Shown here in pieces: positions 59,970 through 64,000 of a DNA stretch of 64,000 bases. The stretch covers positions 8,450,207 through 8,514,206 of the forward strand of contig NC_068937.1 of assembly GCF_016801865.2 (NCBI RefSeq), read 5' to 3'. Position 1 is the stretch's first letter, and each line of letters opens with the position of its first letter. Origin of the DNA: Culex pipiens pallens (Eukaryota > Arthropoda > Insecta > Diptera > Culicidae). The notes below the pieces were generated by a model. The model was not told the DNA's origin. It saw nothing but the letters and a program-made list of their open reading frames with translations, and searched no databases. The translations under genes were made by a program, and so were the position numbers.

Positions 59970-60376
59970 TTGACAGATTTGACAGGTTGACAGGGATTAG
60001 TAAACTCTTTTAATACTTACTCAGAAATGCTGCTCGAATCACTCTGGAACACTTACCTGCATTCTTCAGAAAAAAAATCACCTCAGTTACATTAAATTGT
60101 AATGAGGGGTATATCGATGTTGAAGTCCGTGATCGGGAACTTTCAACGACCTTAACACTAAGTATCAAAATCACTTACCTGCATAGTTAACATGACTTGT
60201 TCGAAAGGGAGGTATATCAATGTTGAAGTCCGTGATTGGGAACCTCATGCGACAAGGAATCTTTTCAGGTTATCTTGACTGTGAAGTCCGTAATTGAAAT
60301 GCAACATCGCATTCACATGTATACCACAAATCTTTTGAGGCTACATCTACACTGAAGTCCGTAATTGAAGTGACGA
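59970..60376 (+). repeat. Dispersed GAAGTCCGTGATTG module, copy 3, with repeated 3' part
   Basis: It starts GACAGATTTGACAGGTTGAC (59972), then TACTTACTCAG (60024), TGCTGCTCGAA and ACACTTACCTGC. Next comes a series of four end units: TTGAAGTCCGTGATCGGGAA (60120), TTGAAGTCCGTGATTGGGAA (60222), TGAAGTCCGTAATTGAAATG (60281) and TGAAGTCCGTAATTGAAGTG (60353). Confidence 0.78.
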
Positions 60377-61126
60377 TTTCCAATCGTGTACTTCAGCCAA
60401 AGAAAAAACTTGACCTCAAATTCAAATCTGTTCCTTCACCCAAATATCTGAATGTTTTTTTCGAACCATCAATAACATCAAGCCTCCCCCAGATAAAAAC
60501 ATATCGGCAAAACACTTTAACTCTCGCCATGTTCCGCCACGGCTCAATTCCTCAATTCCACAAAAAAAAACAAGAAGAAGCAAAATATCGTTAAACTGTT
60601 CATCATAACTCCCCGTCCGCTCATGATTCACCATAACACACTCGCTTTCCTCCAGATAACCGCTACTTCTCGGCCTTTACACGATTAAAAAAGGGAGCCC
60701 CCCTTCCTGATTTCGCAACAAAAACATTCCCCCCCCCTGTTCTCCGGTTCGATATCTTCTTCACAGCGCAAACATGCAACATATCTTCTTCTTCTTCTTC
60801 TGCTTCCTCCTCTCTGATGTGCCACTTACGGCCCGGCTTCGAATCGAAAGAGAACGTGAACGCTCCGTGCCGGCCAGAATCCAGTTGAACCAGTGTGTTT
60901 GGCAGAGCAGTCGCGTCGGCAATTGCCGACACTAGCCGTGACTTCCTAACCTATTTCTGCTGGACATGGGCTAGGAAAAACGTAAGGCCTGCTGGAACTA
61001 GCTTAGAACGGGTGATTTATTTTTGAGACGGGATCCCCAAGTGGGCTTTCACTTTTGGGAAAGTTTCCCGGAAGGGGCTACCGGCTTTGAGTTTCAATTC
61101 ATGTTAGTAACCTAGAAGGTAATTTT
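60377..61126. other. Spacer between module copies
   Basis: It contains a (TTC)n-like stretch at 60784-60806 and GC-moderate unique DNA up to 61090. The minus frame 60663-60932 runs through the (GAA)-type stretch and is not supported as a gene. Confidence 0.4.
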
Positions 61127-61355
61127 GACAGATTTGACAGTTTGACAGAGGTTAGTAACCTTAAAACTACTAGTACTTACTCAGTTTTGCTGCTCGAACC
61201 TTAATCTACACTGTTGTACTTACCCCATTAACCTCACTTGCACTTTGTTCAGAAGGAGGTACCTCGATGTTGACGTCCGTGATTGAGAAGCTCAAAAACT
61301 GATTTCACTTCAGAAACATTTTATGTCAGTAGGGGTATATCAATTCTGAAGTCCG
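61127..61355 (+). repeat. Dispersed GAAGTCCGTGATTG module, copy 4
   Basis: It has the same order as copy 3: GACAGATTTGACAGTTTGAC (61127), ACTAGTACTTACTCAG (61169), TGCTGCTCGAACC, GTACTTACCCCATT, then GACGTCCGTGATTGAG and GAAGTCCGTGTTAGGG. It lies just before the exon D acceptor region. Confidence 0.78.
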
Positions 61356-61412
61356 TGTTAGGGAAACTCACCAAAATCATTCTAATCTCTTTTCTCCCTC
61401 TCTCCCCCCTAG

Positions 61413-61596
61413 CGCCAACACCCAGATGGACAACGACGTCACGCCGGTCTACCTGGCGGCCCAGGAGGGCCACCTCGAGGTGCTCAAGTTTCTAGTCCTG
61501 GAGGCGGGCGGGTCGCTGTACGTGCGGGCCCGCGACGGCATGGCACCGATCCACGCGGCCTCCCAGATGGGCTGTCTGGACTGCCTCAAGTGGATG
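61413..61596 (+). CDS. forked: forked/espin exon D: two ankyrin repeats
   Basis: The exon runs from a strong acceptor (CTCCCTCTCTCCCCCCTAG, ending 61412) to donor GGATG|GTGAGT and is 184 nt. Its first base completes the codon split at the end of exon B (AG + C = Ser). The peptide contains NTQMDNDVTPVYLAAQEGHL, then DGMAPIHAASQMGCLDCLKW. Both are ankyrin repeats with the TP.YLA and AP.HAA cores and the following helices. The match to espin (NAQT..TPLYLACQEGHLEV, then DGMTPLHAAAQMG, from memory) identifies the gene. Exon C can also splice here in frame. The exon ends on a codon boundary. Ankyrin repeats at the N-terminus of espins bind partners such as myosin III in vertebrates, and this is not shown for this gene. 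Confidence 0.95.
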
Positions 61597-61861
61597 GTGA
61601 GTTAGCGCATTGTTGTAATCAATAGCGCGTAATGATGAAGGTTGGAAGAATGTGGAAAAGTGTGAGCAAGAACCGGGGCCAGTTGCACGGAAAGCTTGAG
61701 GAAGTTAAAAAACTTTTTTTTCTCAAAAATAGCGGACAAATTGACAATTTGAGTATCGGAACAGAATATTTAAAAGTAAATTTAAGCCTTTAAGTTATGT
61801 TTTGATTTGCAAAAAAATCTTTTTTGATTTTATTGTTTTGGTATTTTATATTTTTTTTTAA

Positions 61862-62850
61862 TTTTGATCATTTTGTCAATTTTGTCAATATTGTCAACTT
61901 TGTCAATTTTGTCAATTTTGTCAATTTTATATTTATTTATTTCATCTTCGGCACTCGCCGCACAGACTACAACTTATGTCCTATTTTTAATCCTAGTTTT
62001 AAATACACATTTTGCAAATTTTGTCAATTTTGTCAATTTTGGTCATTTTGGTCATTTTGGTCATTTTGGTTATTTTGGTCATTTTGGTCATTTTGGTCAT
62101 TTTGGTCAATTTGGTCATTTTGGTCATTTTTGTCATTTTTTTCATTTTTGTCATTTTTGTCATTTTTGTCATTTCTGTCATTTTTGTCATTTTCGTCATT
62201 TTTGTCATTTTTGTCATTTTTGTCATTTTTGTCATTTTTGTCATTTTTGTCATTTTTATCATTTTTGTCATTTTTGTCATTTTTGTAATTTTTGTCATTT
62301 TTTGTCGTTTTGGTCATTTTGGTCATTTTTGTCATTTTTATCATTTTTATCATTTTTTATCATTTTGGTCATTTTGGTCATTTTGGGATTTTGGTTATTT
62401 TGGTCATTTTGGTCATTTTGGTCATTTTGGTCATTTTGGTCATTTTGATCATTTTTGTCATTGTTGTCATTTTTGTCATTTTTGTCAATTTTGTCAATTT
62501 TGTCAATTTTGTCAATTTTGTCAATTTTGTCAATTTTGTCATTTTTGTCATTTTTGTCATTTTTGTCATTTTTGTTATTTTTGTCATTTTTGTCATTTTT
62601 GTCATTTTTGTCAATTTTGTCAATTTCTGTTATTTTTGTCATTTTTGTCATTTTGATTTTTTTTGATAATTTTTGCCAGTTTCGTCATTTTGGTCATTTT
62701 GATCGTTTTGATTGTTTTGACATTTTTTATTTTGGTCATTTTGGTAATTTTGGTAAATTTGGTAATTTGGTAAATTTGGTAATTCTGGTAATTTTGGTAA
62801 TTTTGCCCATTTTGATCATCTTGATCATTTTTGTCCTAATATTGATTTTT
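61862..62850. repeat. 9-mer tandem array (TCATTTTTG and variants)
   Basis: Roughly 1 kb of 9-bp units, starting 265 bp after exon D. Variants occur in blocks: TCAATTTTG, TCATTTTGG and TCATTTTTG alternate in runs. Because the unit is three codons long and lacks stops, several frames on both strands are open for 80-210 codons (FVIFVIF, SFLSFL, KNDKND patterns). None is a gene. An interruption at 61925-62010 contains GC-richer text. Confidence 0.95.
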
Positions 62851-63974
62851 TTCAGTGCAGTCTATTTTGTCGGTTATGTTTTAATGTCAATTTTTTAATT
62901 TAAACATTTTTGTTTTTCTCTGTATTTTTAATTTTTTTTTTTGGAAATTTTGTCAATCTTGTCATTTTAGTTATTTTGCCTTTTTTAAATTTAGTCAATT
63001 TTTTTTTATTTCGTCATTTCTGACATTTTTTCAAGTCCATTTAGAATTTTTTTTCTCTCGATTTCGATAATTTTGACATTTTGGAATGTTTGTCATTATT
63101 ATCTTTTATTTTATTTCCATTTTGTTAAAGTCATTTTTGAAATTTTGTTAATTTTTGTTTTTATTTTTTCATTTTGTCATGTTTGTATTTTTATATTTGT
63201 CAATTTTTGATTTTTTTTTCGTTTTTGTCAATGTTTGTAGTTTTGTTACTCATTCTTTTTTTGTAATTTTTTACTTTTGTTAATTTTTGTAATTTTTGCC
63301 GTTTTTTCTCATTTTGTCTTTTTTTTTTTTGACGTGAGACAAAATGACAATTTGCGTTAATTTTGTCAATGTCGTTTTTTGTATTTTTATTATTGTTATT
63401 TTATATTTTTAAGATAATCGACATTTTTGTTTTTTTACCTTTATTTTAGTTTTTTACTTCCTTTTTTACTCGTTTTAAATTTATTTTTTTATTTTTGTTT
63501 TTGTCTGATTTGTTTTTTTTTTTGTATTTCTGACATTTGGAAGGTGTTTTTGTAATTGTAGTCATGTTTTGTAATTTTTATCATTTTTGTCTTTTAATTT
63601 GCAATTTTTACGTCATTTTTATTTTATTTTATTTTATTTCATCCGTTTTTGTCGTTTGTGTCAAGCTTTTTTGTATTTTTTTCTAAATTTTGTTTTGTAT
63701 TGATATATTTTTTGCATTGGCGTTTGTATCATTTTGTTCCTTTTGTTTATTATTTTCATTCTTTTATATTGTTTTTCTTTATTTTTTTGTCCTTGCTATT
63801 TAAAAAAAAATACTTATGTTTTTTTACGTTTTTTTTTGTTTTTTGACTTTCGGACTTTTTGGCCTTTTCAATCAATGGAAAGTAAATACATTAAATTTAC
63901 TTTCCATTGATTTATTTTTATTTTTTGATAGCTTTTTATTCTTTTGATACTGTTTTGTTTTTTATTTTATTTAG
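62851..63974. other. T-rich intron sequence with a small hairpin and splice-acceptor-like end
   Basis: Very T-rich on the + strand, with scattered decayed 9-mer units. A perfect 16-bp stem (TCAATGGAAAGTAAAT at 63872-63887 with its inverse at 63895-63910) has a 7-nt loop. The window ends in a T-rich tract and TTTAG at 63974. Confidence 0.55.
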
Positions 63975-64000
63975 GAGAAGGACAACCATGGGTGGTCTCT
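63975..64000 (+). CDS. Possible start of the next forked exon (window edge)
   Basis: After TTATTTTATTTAG the frame GAG AAG GAC AAC is open in the phase expected after exon D and continues to the window edge. EKDNHGWSL could begin an ankyrin-like segment. However, joined to exon D it leaves too few residues between repeats compared with espin, so it may be a chance acceptor. Confidence 0.25.

Noticed and set aside
61824..62898. Frames of 80-214 codons on both strands
   Set aside because: They are produced by the 9-bp repeat unit. Six overlapping repetitive frames cannot all be genes and none has splice or start support.

Overview
The window looks like insect nuclear DNA, most likely a culicine mosquito and probably Culex. 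The genus is an inference from the style of the repeats. The supporting signs are AT-rich introns packed with MITEs, SINEs and hairpin elements, a few GC-rich exons whose codons mostly end in G or C, good GT-AG splice sites, and an ankyrin protein of the espin/forked family. There is no prokaryotic gene arrangement, no CRISPR array, and no intact transposase or reverse transcriptase frame.

One gene is clear, on the + strand: the mosquito counterpart of Drosophila forked (vertebrate espin), an actin-bundling ankyrin protein. Two internal exons, B (30939-31130) and D (61413-61596), join in frame to give espin-type ankyrin repeats. Two other GC-rich coding exons, A (ATG 22820, donor after 23739) and C (ATG 49332, donor after 49993), do not look like ankyrin repeats. 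Both end in the same splice phase as B, so I read them as alternative 5' exons of forked. Exon A has a coding-like stretch just upstream in another frame (22728-22823), which suggests a frame switch, translational coupling or a one-base assembly error. The introns are very large: 7.2 kb from A to B and 30.3 kb from B to D.

The remaining ~95% is intronic or upstream DNA. 1-2.8 kb holds a 477-bp-arm inverted repeat. 3.5-5.1 kb is a complete, recent, non-autonomous gypsy-type LTR element. 5.7-6.6 kb is a 5'-truncated non-LTR insertion. 7.7-8.8 kb is one MITE nested inside another. 10.0-11.5 kb is a CAGGG-ended DNA element carrying an 8-mer satellite. 13.3-17.1 kb is a minus-strand retroposon with a (CA)n tail. 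17-22 kb has hairpins and short tandem arrays. 22.1-23.8 kb is the exon A promoter, leader and exon. 24-30 kb has a MITE, a tRNA-headed SINE, a duplicated CCAAT module and a 140-bp tandem array. 31-49 kb is mostly decayed repeats, with a GC-rich island (37.9-39.3 kb) and a 492-bp-arm inverted repeat (41.3-42.7 kb). 49-51 kb holds exon C and two pogo-like MITEs. 56.6-59.0 kb is an unusual array built on a TGCCAGATCT motif. 61.9-62.9 kb is a 9-mer array just after exon D.

The observations most worth following up are the frame switch at exon A, the two giant hairpins inside a transcribed gene region, the probable retroposon pair that shares a 3' stem-loop and (CA)n tail, the YY1/Pho-like sites kept in a pogo-like MITE family, and the dispersed module that ends in GAAGTCCGTGATTG.
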